From positions 1 through 16,459 of the forward strand of contig JAITQP010000236.1 of NCBI GenBank assembly GCA_031288885.1: 16,459 nt of DNA, written 5' to 3'. The notes beneath the pieces were generated by a model. The model saw only the letters and a program-made list of their open reading frames with translations. It was not told the DNA's origin and did not search any database. Position numbers and translations under genes: made by a program. This stretch comes from Prevotellaceae bacterium. GTDB taxonomy: Bacteria; Bacteroidota; Bacteroidia; Bacteroidales; UBA932. Positions 16,010-16,459 of the stretch are shown piece by piece (within the stretch, counting starts at the first letter, position 1; every line of letters begins with the position of its first letter).

Positions 16010-16200
16010 CGACCAACCTCATTTTCAACCTCATTTTCTCTAACAAAACAACCCCAGTAGCCCAAGGGCGCCCCCACCCTCTCCCCAACCTCATTAAACC
16101 TCATTAATGAGGTAATGAGGTTAGGGATATTTATATTCATGCTCATAGGCTACTGAGGTTGGTTTGTTAGAGAAAATTAGGTTGGAAATGAGGTTGGTCG
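16010..16200. repeat. Nested palindromic element 3 (53-bp arms)
   Basis: 16010-16062 pairs with 16148-16200 over 53 bp with 4 mismatches. AACCTCATT occurs twice in the left arm, and its complement appears in the right arm as AATGAGGTT plus a one-base variant (AATTAGGTT). The centre repeats the same word as AACCTCATT, AA, ACCTCATT and complements (16087-16122). The left spacer has GCGCCCCCACCCTCTCCCC and the right spacer has ATATTCATGCT, both similar to element 2. The innermost arm, CAGTAGCC with GGCTACTG, corresponds to CTCGGTAG/CTACCGAG of element 2. Confidence 0.85.
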
Positions 16201-16205
16201 GGACG

Positions 16206-16234
16206 GCGCGAGGCGTGTGATACGCGATGCGTGC
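16206..16234. repeat. Two further RCGCGARGCGTGC motifs
   Basis: GCGCGAGGCGTGT (16206-16218) and ACGCGATGCGTGC (16222-16234) are tandem variants of the motif seen at 15393, 15475 and 15816. They lie immediately after nested element 3. Confidence 0.65.
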
Positions 16235-16260
16235 GGGGGCGGTGGGCGCCCCATAAAACA

Positions 16261-16290
16261 GTAGGGGCGGGTTTTCAAACCCGCCCCTAC
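16261..16290. repeat. Perfect 30-bp palindrome GTAGGGGCGGGTTT..AAACCC
   Basis: GTAGGGGCGGGTTT (16261-16274) is exactly complementary to 16277-16290, with TC between. Palindromes of this GGGGCGGGTTT type are, to my knowledge, common dispersed repeats in many environmental bacterial genomes. It lies 53 bases downstream of the T9SS cargo stop on the minus strand. A U-run does not follow, so a terminator role is weak. Confidence 0.75.
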
Positions 16291-16333
16291 ATCGCGAACA
16301 TTAACGAATAATAAATAACAGCTAAATATCAGC

Positions 16334-16353
16334 CATTAATCATTAATCATTAT
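16334..16353. repeat. Heptamer array overlapping the stop of the right-edge gene
   Basis: CATTAAT, CATTAAT, CATTAT in tandem. On the minus strand this reads ATAATG ATTAATG ATTAATG, and the TAA stop (16345-16343) of the partial cargo gene is inside it, just as the gltD stop lies inside the array at 219-264. Confidence 0.75.
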
Positions 16354-16459
16354 TTTTCACCAGCAGCTGCGTTAGCGCGCCGCAGCGGACGATGTACATG
16401 CCCTGCGGCAGCGACGACGTGGATATGCGGTTGCTGCCGACGGACACCGCGGCGCGCAG
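16343..16459 (-). CDS. 3' end of a type IX secretion (T9SS) cargo protein, sorting-domain tail
   Basis: The frame entering from the right edge gives 38 residues: LRAAVSVGSNRISTSSLPQG, then MYIVRCGALTQLLVKNND, then TAA. The pattern I-x-x-S-x-L-P-x-G-x-Y-x-V plus a short Lys-containing tail is the type A C-terminal sorting domain that directs proteins through T9SS, after which it is cleaved at the cell surface. The functional domain is beyond the window, so the protein's activity cannot be stated. The last two codons (N-D) and the stop belong to a heptamer repeat. The tail is short, but the LPQGMYIV block is distinctive. Confidence 0.75.
   Translation of the reverse strand: MRAAVSVGSNRISTSSLPQGMYIVRCGALTQLLVKNND

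Noticed and set aside
15796..16146. 116-codon open frame on the minus strand across elements 2 and 3
   Set aside because: Its sequence translates the palindromes themselves (for example HPYGMQ from the GCATCCCTACGGG word), with no sign of protein selection.
15612..16200. CRISPR array
   Set aside because: Repeats are inverted and nested, not direct with unique spacers of constant length, and no cas genes are present.

Overview
The window looks like a chromosomal segment of an uncultured Bacteroidales-type member of the Bacteroidota with moderately high GC. The evidence is several -7 boxes of the TAnnTTTG type with a TTTG/TTG box about 19 bases upstream, almost no Shine-Dalgarno sequences, a type IX secretion C-terminal sorting domain at the right edge, a long Bacteroidota-style LptD, and intergenic regions full of palindromic repeats.

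Layout, left to right. Positions 1-220 hold the tail of an IS3-like transposase, a perfect 60-bp palindrome and a probable IS right end. gltD (minus) follows, its stop codon lying inside a 7-bp-period repeat. An envelope block comes next: waaA (Kdo transferase, plus), a secreted N-acetylmuramoyl-L-alanine amidase with a SPOR domain (minus), and lptD (plus). The amidase and lptD are divergent, with overlapping promoters. From 7187 to 14944 everything is on the minus strand; in transcription order it is nrdD, nrdG, an AIPR-family gene, a DUF4143-type AAA ATPase, an OmpR-type response regulator and its histidine kinase. A cobalamin riboswitch lies in the nrdD leader. From about 15280 to 16342 there is no credible gene, only dense repeats. 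The last 117 bases are the 3' end of a T9SS cargo gene.

How the genes work together. waaA and lptD act in LPS synthesis and export, and the amidase acts on peptidoglycan, so 1931-7184 is an envelope neighbourhood. nrdD and nrdG encode the B12-independent anaerobic ribonucleotide reductase and its activase. The riboswitch implies that they are shut down when B12 is present, presumably because a B12-dependent reductase exists elsewhere. The AIPR gene and the ATPase look like an accessory, possibly phage-defence, insertion behind nrdG: both are more AT-rich than the RNR genes, the AIPR gene has its own near-perfect promoter inside the nrdG 3' end, and the ATPase is preceded by three 32-bp tandem repeats.

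The most unusual structure is in the right intergenic region. Three consecutive elements (15612-15763, 15839-15981, 16010-16200) share one architecture: an outer motif, a stem arm, a C-rich spacer, a central palindrome, a second spacer, the complementary arm and another outer motif. Each element has its own motif repeated at roughly four positions, while the scaffold between the motifs is recognisably shared and complementary positions differ in compensating ways. This is a candidate family of structured mobile elements or RNAs. I cannot match it to a named family from sequence alone.
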